Positions 1 to 5,527 of a DNA stretch of 9,469 bases are shown piece after piece. The notes beneath the pieces are model-generated. The model ran no database searches, was not told the DNA's origin, and saw nothing but the letters and a program-made list of their open reading frames with translations. The DNA comes from JANNAV01 sp031384695. Its GTDB lineage: Bacteria; Pseudomonadota; Alphaproteobacteria; Rhodobacterales; Rhodobacteraceae. Location of the stretch: NCBI GenBank assembly GCA_031384695.1, contig JANNAV010000027.1:1-9469 (forward strand), written 5' to 3'. The stretch's first letter is position 1. Each line of letters starts with the position of its first letter. A program made the position numbers and the translations under genes.

Positions 1-157
1 TGAGGGTGACGCAACGGAGCGCGCCCAGCGCACAAGGTGCTGCACCCAGCCCCGGCAGCGCCGCCCGCAGCGCCTTGCCGCCGCTATCCCCGGCACAAAG
101 CGGCGCGGCCAGCGCATGGCACAAAAGGCCCGCGAAAAACAGGGGTCGGAACATCAT
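1..157 (-). CDS. Small exported cysteine-containing protein, 3' part missing
   Basis: The reverse strand reads openly from an ATG at 157 to the window edge, giving 52 residues. A strong Shine-Dalgarno AGGAGG (160-165) lies 2 nt before this ATG and 5 nt before a second in-frame ATG at 154; the second has the better spacing, so either may be used. The N-terminus (MMFRPLFFAGLLCHALAAPL) looks like a signal peptide, with a short basic start, a hydrophobic core and a possible signal peptidase I site after ALA near residue 17 or after LCA near residue 22. There is no convincing lipobox. Cysteines at about residues 13, 21, 42 and 49 suggest a small periplasmic protein with disulfides. I do not recognise the family, and too little is visible to assign a function. 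It reads in the same direction as the VOC gene but about 190 nt downstream of it, so it may have its own promoter. Confidence 0.6.
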   Translation of the reverse strand, partial: MMFRPLFFAGLLCHALAAPLCAGDSGGKALRAALPGLGAAPCALGALRCVTL

Positions 158-350
158 GGCCTCCTATGCCGCTGTCCAAGGCTAAATCGATTCAGGTTCA
201 GATGGAATCGGAAATCGCGGCCCCGGGATGCAGCGAGAATGCCCTCGATCCAATCGAAGGCAAGATTGTCTGAGGCCCGGTCACGAAGGCCCGGTCACGA
301 AGGCCCGGTCACGAAGGCCCGGTCACGAGGGCCCGGTCACGAGGGCCCGG
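158..350. other. Intergenic stretch with tandem repeats
   Basis: This stretch lies between two minus-strand genes and holds no supported gene. Its right half is the 14-bp repeat array described separately. The left half has one 6-bp inverted repeat (CGATTC at 188-193, GAATCG at 205-210, 11-nt loop). I see no good sigma70 -35/-10 pair for the minus-strand gene that starts at 157. Long plus-strand reading frames cross the region, but they translate the repeats into Arg/Gly/Pro-rich peptide and overlap the VOC gene antisense, so they are not accepted. Confidence 0.5.
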
Positions 351-368
351 TCACGAGGGCCCGGTCAC
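272..368. repeat. 14-bp tandem repeat array, 7 units, overlapping a gene end
   Basis: Seven tandem units are present. The first is 13 bp (272-284). Three read GAAGGCCCGGTCAC (285-326) and three read GAGGGCCCGGTCAC (327-368). The units are otherwise identical, and the two variants form two blocks, as expected from slippage or unequal exchange of neighbouring units. On the minus strand each unit contains GTGACC, hence a TGA. Because 14 is not a multiple of 3, successive units place that TGA in different frames, so three units close all three minus-strand frames. The plus strand of the unit has no stop codon. The VOC gene enters the array from the right and ends at 351-353, so its last residues are repeat-encoded. 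Confidence 0.95.
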
Positions 369-746
369 GGGCGAGCATATCTCGACAAGGCAGCCATTGT
401 TATCGCGCACATAGCCCACAACCTGCCCCCATGGCTTGGCGGCGGGCGGCTTTACTGCGGTTGCCCCCGCCGCCACCGCCTTTTGGTAGGCGGCATCGGG
501 ATCATCGGAGACAAAGGCAATCTCAAAGCCGGCGGCCACCTCGGCCGGGCGGTTCGGACGGATGGCAAAGCCGTTCATCGCGGCCATCGGCTCGCCCGCA
601 AAGGCCAGCACCGTGGCCCCGGTTTCCAGTTCGGCATAAAGATGGCTGTCATGCAGGAACCGCCCCTGCAGGCCGAACGCCACCTGATAGAACGCATAGG
701 TTGAGGGCACGTCGGCCACATAATCGATGGTGTATCCCAGTTTCAT
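351..746 (-). CDS. VOC/glyoxalase-bleomycin resistance fold protein
   Basis: 131 aa, the usual size for a single-domain vicinal-oxygen-chelate (VOC) protein, which normally acts as a dimer. Two beta-alpha-beta-beta-beta modules are readable: residues about 1-55 (MKLGYTIDYV, then a helix beginning VPSTYAFY) and 73-125 (GFEIAFVSDDPDAA, then PWGQVVGYVRD and GCLVEIC). The PWGQ...YVRD..G..VEI pattern near the C-terminus is typical of the family; E122 is the usual last metal or active-site ligand position. The first strand has Y/D rather than the common metal-binding His, so substrate and metal use cannot be predicted. The ATG at 746 is preferred because GGAG lies 9 nt upstream; a frame-matched ATG at 755 would abut that GGAG. 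The last residues (about VTGPS) come from the 14-bp repeat array, and the stop lies inside it. Probably a cytoplasmic small-molecule enzyme or binding protein; no link to the glycan genes is evident. Confidence 0.85.
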   Translation of the reverse strand: MKLGYTIDYVADVPSTYAFYQVAFGLQGRFLHDSHLYAELETGATVLAFAGEPMAAMNGFAIRPNRPAEVAAGFEIAFVSDDPDAAYQKAVAAGATAVKPPAAKPWGQVVGYVRDNNGCLVEICSPVTGPS

Positions 747-952
747 AACGCGCATCTCCGGCTGATTTTTCCCACCATAGCAGGCCGGGCGGGCCGGGGT
801 GGGCCAAATCGGCGCAGACCAAACCGGGCATGCACAGAATTTGCCTGCCCCCTGACGCAGCTGCGGCATTGCGCCCGGGAAAAAATCGGGTATTCCAAAA
901 GTCGCAGGCGCGCCGCTTCAGACCCGGTCGCGGCACTGCTGGAGGGAAGCCG
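747..952. other. Divergent intergenic region
   Basis: 206 nt separate the start of the VOC gene (minus) from the GTG start of the methyltransferase-like gene (plus), so promoters for both should lie here. I find no convincing -35/-10 pair on either strand. The best plus-strand candidate (TTGCGC near 870 with TATTCC about 16 nt downstream) matches consensus poorly. A short G/C inverted repeat, CCCG...CGGG around an A-rich loop, lies near 877-894. The frames that cross the region look like chance extensions. Confidence 0.35.
941..945 (+). promoter_or_regulatory. Ribosome binding site fixing a GTG start
   Basis: GGAGG is followed by a 7-nt spacer and then GTG at 953. This is the only good Shine-Dalgarno near the 5' end of this reading frame. 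It places the start 41 codons inside the longest open frame, whose in-frame ATG at 830 has no comparable site. Confidence 0.7.
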
Positions 953-1675
953 GTGACGAATTCGACGCAAAAGGCGCCCGGCACCCGGCACCCAAATTCG
1001 GAGCACCCAAATCTGGAGGCCCCCGCTCCGGAGACCCCCGCTCCGGCAACCCCCAACCCGCTCGATGCCGACGGGCCGGATCGCAGCGCCGCCGATTTCA
1101 ACCCGGTGATGTGGTTCCCGCCCGCCGAAAAGCACTTCGTGCAAACCTGCTACAAGATGGCCGACAGCATTCTGGAATATGGCTCGGGCGGCTCGACGGT
1201 GTTTGCGGCACGCGAAACCAGGGCGCGGGTGGTCAGTGTCGAAAGTGATCGCAAATGGGCCGCAGACCTTGCGGCGCATCTGATCACCGAAGGCATCGAC
1301 CGGCCGGATGTGGTGGTGCGCTGGTGCGATATCGGGCGCACCCGTGGCTGGGGCCAGCCTGCCGAAGCCGGGCGCTGGGGGCAGTTTCACACCTACCCCC
1401 TGCTGCCCTGGAGCATCGCCGGCTTTTCGCCCGAACTGGTGCTGATCGACGGGCGGTTCCGCATGGCCTGCCTTGCCGCCGTGATGCTGCATTGCCAGCG
1501 CCCGACAACGGTGCTGTTTGACGATTACGCAAGACGCCCCGCCTATCACGCGGTCGAACGGGTGGTGCCGCTCAAAAGCCTTGTCGGCCGGATGGCCCGC
1601 TTTGAGATCGAGCCGAAAAACTATGACCGCGCCAGCTATGCCGCCATGCTGCCCTGGTTCTTTTCAACCGAATAA
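953..1675 (+). CDS. Class I SAM-dependent methyltransferase-like protein
   Basis: 240 aa from a GTG start. Residues about 1-50 are a Pro/Ala/Glu/Asn-rich, probably disordered leader built partly from in-frame 15-bp duplications. The Rossmann-type core begins near residue 55. It has a glycine-rich SAM-binding motif (ILEYGSGGSTVFAA, about 73-86), an acidic residue after the second strand (VVSVESD, E98), a later strand with an Asp (LVLIDGRFR, D166) and TVLFDDYARR (about 186-195). The overall pattern, EYGSGGST followed by LIDGRFR, fits a family of predicted methyltransferases. The substrate is unknown; location beside a glycan cluster makes sugar O-methylation a reasonable guess. There is no signal peptide, so it is probably cytoplasmic. 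It converges on the last gene of the minus-strand cluster across a 159-nt gap, so it is not part of that operon. Confidence 0.7.
   Translation: MTNSTQKAPGTRHPNSEHPNLEAPAPETPAPATPNPLDADGPDRSAADFNPVMWFPPAEKHFVQTCYKMADSILEYGSGGSTVFAARETRARVVSVESDRKWAADLAAHLITEGIDRPDVVVRWCDIGRTRGWGQPAEAGRWGQFHTYPLLPWSIAGFSPELVLIDGRFRMACLAAVMLHCQRPTTVLFDDYARRPAYHAVERVVPLKSLVGRMARFEIEPKNYDRASYAAMLPWFFSTE
988..1049 (+). repeat. Two consecutive 15-bp in-frame duplications
   Basis: GCACCCAAATTCGGA (988-1002) is followed directly by GCACCCAAATCTGGA (1003-1017), 13 of 15 identical. CCCCCGCTCCGGAGA (1020-1034) is followed directly by CCCCCGCTCCGGCAA (1035-1049), also 13 of 15. Both are in frame in the methyltransferase leader and give HPNSE/HPNLE and PAPET/PAPAT pairs. 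Immediately upstream, CCCGGCA is repeated with a 7-bp period. Confidence 0.9.
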
Positions 1676-1834
1676 GACGGTTGGCGTTTGGTCTGCAGAG
1701 CCGCATCCGTTGCAAACAGCGGGGGTTTCACACCCGCGCCAAAGAGCGGCGGACAGTTTCAGGTGGTCAGTTTCGGGCGCATTGTCCGGGGCGGCTGCGA
1801 AGGGTTTCCGTCAGGCTGCAAACCGCTTTCACGC
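1676..1834. other. Convergent intergenic gap
   Basis: The gap lies between two converging genes, where a bidirectional terminator would be expected. I see no hairpin followed by a T run. Weak structures are a 5-bp GCGGG/CCCGC stem near 1719-1737 and a 6-bp inverted repeat CGGACA (1750-1755)/TGTCCG (1783-1788) with a 27-nt loop. A direct repeat CAGTTTC (1754-1760 and 1768-1774) has a 14-bp period and includes the TTCAGG core seen in the 7-bp array at 2771-2798. Confidence 0.4.
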
Positions 1835-2731
1835 TCAGGACGTGGCCGCTTCTCTCAGCCGCAGACTTTCGGGCAAGGCGCGCGCGGGATCAAACCCGAC
1901 GCTCACGCTGTCAAAGACCACCGCTTTCAGACGTTCGGGCGTCAGAAACGGAAAGCCCTTGCGCAGCGCCACCTCGGCGGGTGCCAGCGACGTCGCCGCC
2001 GCCAGATCGGGATTGTTGCGCAGATAGCGCGCGATCATGCCGGTATCGGCACCCGAGCCCACCTTGGTGTTGTTGTGGCCATGCGCCGCATAGATATAGC
2101 CGTGAAAGCCCGGATCCATGTACGAGGCCAGGCGCTTGTATTCCTGTTTGTGCTGCAAGGTGAACGGATCGCGGAAGTCGCCAGCCCGGTTATAGCGGGC
2201 AAAGCCGCAGGCGTGATACTCGCGGAAGGTTTCGCCGAACTTGCCTACGCCATCGGTAAAAGCCAGAAATCCCTTGGGAAAACAAATGATGGTGTTGGGT
2301 TCCAGCCGCTCGGACAGCGCACGCAGCCGGGCGATATAATTGATCGACACCGCATCGTCATCGTCCAGCCGGAAGCTCAGCGTCGGCAACAGCCCGGATG
2401 CACCCGAAGCCTTGATCATCGGGCGCAACACCTTGGCCAGATCGCACTTGTCGGTGACCACAAGTTGCATCTGCGGCACCGACGCCACGATCGCCTTCAA
2501 CCGCGCCTTGTAGCGGTCGGGCAGGATCGTCGAGGTGATCACCACAAAGCGGAAGTCCGGGTCGGTCTGGTGCCGGATCGAGGGGGCGGTGAGGTTTTCA
2601 AACAGATGAAACCGCGCCGCCATCCGGTCTTCGTTGTAAAGCATCTGCTGCGCGTCGTCTTCGGTTTGCACCGCCTTGCCGGTGTCCGAGACGCCAAAAT
2701 AGGAAAATCTGCAATAGCCGGTGATCTGCAT
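1835..2731 (-). CDS. Putative rhamnosyl transferase family glycosyltransferase
   Basis: 298 aa. The start pattern YCRFSYFGVSD, then LYNEDRMAARFHLFENLTAPSI and QTDPDFRFVVITS (about residues 55-67) fits the 'putative rhamnosyl transferase' family (Rhamno_transf in Pfam), a GT-A-like group. An acidic run RLDDDDAVS (about 121-129) is the likely DXD metal/nucleotide-sugar site. The rest of the protein (residues about 150-260) is rich in aromatics and histidines, as expected of a sugar-binding half. There is no signal peptide or membrane span, so it would act at the cytoplasmic face. It is the last gene of the minus-strand cluster, 60 nt after the preceding stop. Its Shine-Dalgarno is weak: GAGG sits about 10 nt before the ATG, with no better alternative. 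The family name does not prove that rhamnose is the donor sugar. Confidence 0.75.
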   Translation of the reverse strand: MQITGYCRFSYFGVSDTGKAVQTEDDAQQMLYNEDRMAARFHLFENLTAPSIRHQTDPDFRFVVITSTILPDRYKARLKAIVASVPQMQLVVTDKCDLAKVLRPMIKASGASGLLPTLSFRLDDDDAVSINYIARLRALSERLEPNTIICFPKGFLAFTDGVGKFGETFREYHACGFARYNRAGDFRDPFTLQHKQEYKRLASYMDPGFHGYIYAAHGHNNTKVGSGADTGMIARYLRNNPDLAAATSLAPAEVALRKGFPFLTPERLKAVVFDSVSVGFDPARALPESLRLREAATS

Positions 2732-2770
2732 GGTGGGTCTGCCTCGTTGTTTCTTGTTTTTGGGTGGGCT

Positions 2771-2798
2771 TCAGGCTTCAGGTTTCAGGTTTCAGGTT
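2771..2798. repeat. 7-bp tandem array across a stop codon
   Basis: Four heptamers in a row: TCAGGCT (2771-2777) and then TCAGGTT three times (2778-2798). On the minus strand each unit supplies TGA, and the stop of the DXD sugar-transferase gene (2792-2794) is the TGA of the first unit entered. Since 7 is 1 modulo 3, the units put TGA in all three minus-strand frames. The array makes up nearly half of the 60-nt gap before the rhamnosyl transferase gene. Confidence 0.93.
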
Positions 2799-3604
2799 TC
2801 GAGGGCCAGCGTCGGATCAATCCCCACCTCATCGCACATCCGTGCGGCGTAACTGCCGGGCAGCGGCGGGTTCTTGCGCCACCACGGCTTGGTGCCATTG
2901 GTGTAAAGATGGACAGAAAGGGTGCGGTCGGTGAAATGGCCTTCCACCCGCCCGTAAGGATCGTAGAACACGTCGTTCAACTGGAACGGCACCGGATACA
3001 GCACCTCGCGCGGGGCGGCACGCTCGAAATCACCGGTTTGCTTGGCATACCAGGTAAAGGCCTGCGGGCCGAAAGCCGTGCGCTCCACCGCGTAAATCCG
3101 CACCGCCAGCGGGGTTTTGGGGTCCAGCTTGTCCATCTTCTTGCGCTGCTGCTTGTTCCACCACGCCGGATAATCCGGCAGGTTGTCATAGTAATCCAGC
3201 AGTTGATCCATCAGCGCGCAATCGGCGGGCAACCCCACCACGCCGCAATTCAGCGCGCCGATCATGCCGTGGCCGCCAAAGATATAGCCCTGATCCTCGG
3301 AGAAAGGCCGGTGGCAGAAGGCATCGCAATCGATCCACACCGCGCCGGTCTTGCGGATCATCTTGTAGCGGAACACGTTGGACAAAAACGACGGCGAAGT
3401 TTCGCCCACCACCGCCATATCAATCTCCATGATCTCGGAGGCGGGGCGCAACTTCACCCCTTCAGGCGCGTTCGTGACCGTATCGGTGCAGTAAAGCGTG
3501 GTCGGATGGCCCGCCTGCAGATGCGATTTCAGGCACAACTGATTGAGGTAATGCAGTTTCTCGCCAATCCAGAGCGAGGCGACGGGGCGGCGGTTCAGGG
3601 TCAT
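2792..3604 (-). CDS. DXD sugar transferase (GT32 / capsular polysaccharide type)
   Basis: 270 aa. The N-terminal half reads VASLWIGEKLHYLNQLCLKS, then SFLSNVFRYKMIRKTGAVWIDCDAF (about 72-96) and GYIFGG. The sequence 'F..N.FRY..I...G..W.D.D' is the hallmark of the DXD-containing sugar-binding region of GT32-like and alpha-1,4-glycosyltransferases; D92-C-D94 is the predicted metal/nucleotide-sugar site. The C-terminal HLYTNGTKPWW motif (near residue 235) also recurs in such transferases. No signal peptide or membrane span is seen, so it is predicted to be cytoplasmic. Its ATG overlaps the upstream SGNH stop by four bases (ATGA), so translation is probably coupled. Its own stop lies in the 7-bp repeat array, and residues ET are the last before it. 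Donor and acceptor are not predictable. Confidence 0.7.
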   Translation of the reverse strand: MTLNRRPVASLWIGEKLHYLNQLCLKSHLQAGHPTTLYCTDTVTNAPEGVKLRPASEIMEIDMAVVGETSPSFLSNVFRYKMIRKTGAVWIDCDAFCHRPFSEDQGYIFGGHGMIGALNCGVVGLPADCALMDQLLDYYDNLPDYPAWWNKQQRKKMDKLDPKTPLAVRIYAVERTAFGPQAFTWYAKQTGDFERAAPREVLYPVPFQLNDVFYDPYGRVEGHFTDRTLSVHLYTNGTKPWWRKNPPLPGSYAARMCDEVGIDPTLALET

Positions 3605-4455
3605 GTGGCTTCCTGTGGCAAAACGGTTGCGGCGGGTGTGGGGGTTGGCAGGGGCGGTTTCGGGCGGGGTTTCAGGGTTTGCACCACCCCCGCAGGTGCG
3701 GGCATGGCGTGCAGCAGGTTCAGCGCCTGTTCCAGAACGATGGCCCCGTAGGCCGCGTTCTTGTGGGTGCCGTCGCGACGTTCGGCAGCGAGGTTCACCG
3801 CATAGGCGGGGTCGGTGAAGCAGCCCTCAACCACCGTGCTGTCATCCTGGGCAATCAGGGTGATGCCGTCCTCGGCCATAACTTCGCCCACCAACTGCCA
3901 GATCGCCGCGCGTTGGGCGGCGGTGCCGCGCTGCGCATCGGCAAAGCCTGCGGGCAGGCCGGGGCCGATGCCAAAGCTTTGCAAGGAAACCGGCGCATAG
4001 ACGATCCGCGCCCGGCGCTGGGCGGCAAAGGCTACGGCGAACTGATAGCAGTAATGGTGGCGCAAATGCGCGCGGACGATTTCCCGCTTTACCCCCGTCG
4101 AAAGGAACAGGCCGGGATGATGCGCGCGGTGCAGAAAATCCATGAACACCCCGTTCACGCGGGTTCGGCAGCCCATGAACAGCACCATCTCGAAATCATC
4201 CGGGCGCAACTCCTCGCGGCCCCGGCTGTTGATGGCGGCAAAGCGGCGGGCGGTGAACTCGTCCGTCGGGCGGATCGCGCCATCCGCGTAAGTCAGATAG
4301 CGGAACCGGTTGCCCGCCGTGCCCCAGAACTCGATGTCGATAAACCGGCGCGGCACCAGCCGGTTCACCACCGCATAGCGCAGACAGGCGATATGGCTGT
4401 CGCCAAAGACGCAGATCTGCCGGTTGGCAAGGGTGGGTTTATCGGGCAAAGGCAC
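3601..4455 (-). CDS. SGNH/GDSL-type hydrolase or acyltransferase-like protein
   Basis: 284 aa from a GTG start. All blocks of an SGNH active site can be placed: ICVFGDSHIACL (catalytic Ser20 in GDSH), FWGTAGNRF (block II/III Gly and Asn49) and a C-terminal RDGTHKNAAYG with Asp228 three residues before His231, followed by the common HxNxxYG context. It should therefore be an active serine esterase or O-acyltransferase, acting on a glycan or lipid acyl group. No signal peptide or membrane span is seen, unlike secreted SGNH esterases. The last about 28 residues are a Pro/Lys/Thr-rich tail (KPRPKPPLPTPTPAATV), probably disordered. It overlaps the GSCFA gene by 17 nt and the next transferase by 4 nt. 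The frame stays open upstream to 4575 within the GSCFA gene, but that extension is low complexity and dispensable. Confidence 0.72.
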   Translation of the reverse strand: MPLPDKPTLANRQICVFGDSHIACLRYAVVNRLVPRRFIDIEFWGTAGNRFRYLTYADGAIRPTDEFTARRFAAINSRGREELRPDDFEMVLFMGCRTRVNGVFMDFLHRAHHPGLFLSTGVKREIVRAHLRHHYCYQFAVAFAAQRRARIVYAPVSLQSFGIGPGLPAGFADAQRGTAAQRAAIWQLVGEVMAEDGITLIAQDDSTVVEGCFTDPAYAVNLAAERRDGTHKNAAYGAIVLEQALNLLHAMPAPAGVVQTLKPRPKPPLPTPTPAATVLPQEAT

Positions 4456-5527
4456 CAAGGATCTCTTCTTCACAACGCAGGTCTTCAGCGGCATCGACAT
4501 CATCGGCGTCTGCGGGATCGGCGGTTTGCGCGGGTTCGGGTTCGGGTTCCGCCTCCGGTGCGGCTGCCGGGGCAAACCGCGCCGCCTGATCGCGGAAAAA
4601 GCTGTCCATCACGAAATTCACCCCGGCAGGTTCGACCGACCGCTGGTTCGGCCCATAGAACATGCCACGAAACGCAGGCGCGGTGATGATCTCGTAGGAC
4701 GGAAAGTAATCCACCCCGGCGCTGTCCTGCGCCATCTCGCCCGCAACCGCGCGCAGCACCGATTTCGAATGGGTGGTGGCGGTCAGCACATGCGCCTGGC
4801 TGGCGGTGGCGGTCAGGGGCACCGGCGAGACCGTCAGCAGCAGTTGCAGCTTCGGCTGTGCGGCGCGCATGATCCGCAAAGCCTCGGCCATCTGCGCATG
4901 GATGGCGGCCGTGCGGTGGTTGACAAACACATGGCGCTTCGCCTCGAACCGGCCCGCCACCGTACCGGGGCACAGCGCATATTCCACCCCGGTTTCCGCA
5001 TCTTGCCACGCCTCTGTCAGCCCAAGGGTGAACACGAACAACCCTGCCTCCTGCACCGCACGGCGGATGGCGGCCAGCGTCACCGCGCGCGAGGCAAACG
5101 CCTCTTCGGCCGAAATAAACCCGCCCGGCTCCACCCCGGGGCGGAACGGATCGTAAAACCGGCCCGCTTTTTCCCACAGGGTTTCGGGCGGCAGGCTTTC
5201 GCCAAACGCCCAGGACAGCCACTGCACCAGCATATTGGCGGTATAGATATTGCCGGTGCGAAAGCTGAAGGTGCCATAGTGAAAGGCGCGCCGGGCCTCG
5301 GGGGAGAGTGCCGCCGGGGCGGGTTCGGCATCATGCCAGCGGTAGCCGCGCGCCACCAGTGCCCGCGCGATATGCTGGGCAAAGCAAGAGCCCGCCGTGA
5401 TGATCCGGGTGCGCGGGCTGATGCGGAACTTCGGGTTCCACAACCGCTCGATCCCGAAGGCCGAGCGTTCGGCCACGGCGGTGCGCCAAAAGCGCTCGGA
5501 CGGCAGGTTCGCATAAGGGTGGCTCAT
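4439..5527 (-). CDS. GSCFA-domain protein
   Basis: 362 aa. The family signature GSCFA is at residues 46-50 (RIITAGSCFAQHIA), followed by YGTFSFRTGNIY (about 84-95), VFTLGLTEAW (about 165-174), LTVSPVPLTAT (about 231-241) and YFPSYEI (about 274-280). These are the conserved blocks of the GSCFA family, which is related to the SGNH hydrolase fold; Ser47 would be the nucleophile. The region where a catalytic His is often found near the C-terminus of the domain reads FYGPNQRSVEPAGVNFV, with no His, so activity may differ or be lost. Residues about 318-362 form an acidic Ala/Glu/Asp/Pro tail containing EPEPEP. The ATG overlaps the upstream stop by 4 nt (ATGA). There is no signal peptide. The family is poorly characterised; a role in acyl modification of surface polysaccharide is inferred from its neighbours. 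Confidence 0.85.
   Translation of the reverse strand: MSHPYANLPSERFWRTAVAERSAFGIERLWNPKFRISPRTRIITAGSCFAQHIARALVARGYRWHDAEPAPAALSPEARRAFHYGTFSFRTGNIYTANMLVQWLSWAFGESLPPETLWEKAGRFYDPFRPGVEPGGFISAEEAFASRAVTLAAIRRAVQEAGLFVFTLGLTEAWQDAETGVEYALCPGTVAGRFEAKRHVFVNHRTAAIHAQMAEALRIMRAAQPKLQLLLTVSPVPLTATASQAHVLTATTHSKSVLRAVAGEMAQDSAGVDYFPSYEIITAPAFRGMFYGPNQRSVEPAGVNFVMDSFFRDQAARFAPAAAPEAEPEPEPAQTADPADADDVDAAEDLRCEEEILGAFAR
4463..4468 (-). promoter_or_regulatory. Ribosome binding site within the upstream gene
   Basis: On the minus strand GAAGAG sits 7 nt before GTG at 4455. An in-frame TTG directly precedes that GTG with only 4 nt spacing, so GTG is preferred. The site lies within the last codons of the GSCFA gene, which fits coupled translation. 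In-frame ATGs further upstream (near 4490-4505) have no comparable purine-rich site at correct spacing. Confidence 0.5.
4532..4549. repeat. Three GGGTTC hexamers in the GSCFA tail
   Basis: GGGTTC occurs three times in tandem. On the coding strand the units read GAACCC and encode three Glu-Pro pairs in the C-terminal tail of the GSCFA protein, outside its conserved domain. Confidence 0.9.

Noticed and set aside
272..368. CRISPR array.
   Set aside because: Units are 14 bp and directly adjacent with no spacers, and no cas gene is present.
116..748. Plus-strand frame running through the 14-bp repeats and antisense to the VOC gene.
   Set aside because: It stays open only because the repeat has no plus-strand stop; the product is Arg/Pro/Gly-rich low complexity and the opposite strand encodes a recognisable VOC protein.
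743..1549. Minus-strand frames opposite the methyltransferase-like gene and through the divergent gap.
   Set aside because: No family signature and no ribosome site; the plus strand carries SAM-binding motifs and a good Shine-Dalgarno.
1676..1834. Bidirectional rho-independent terminator between the convergent genes.
   Set aside because: Only 5-6 bp stems with large loops and no T tract on either strand.
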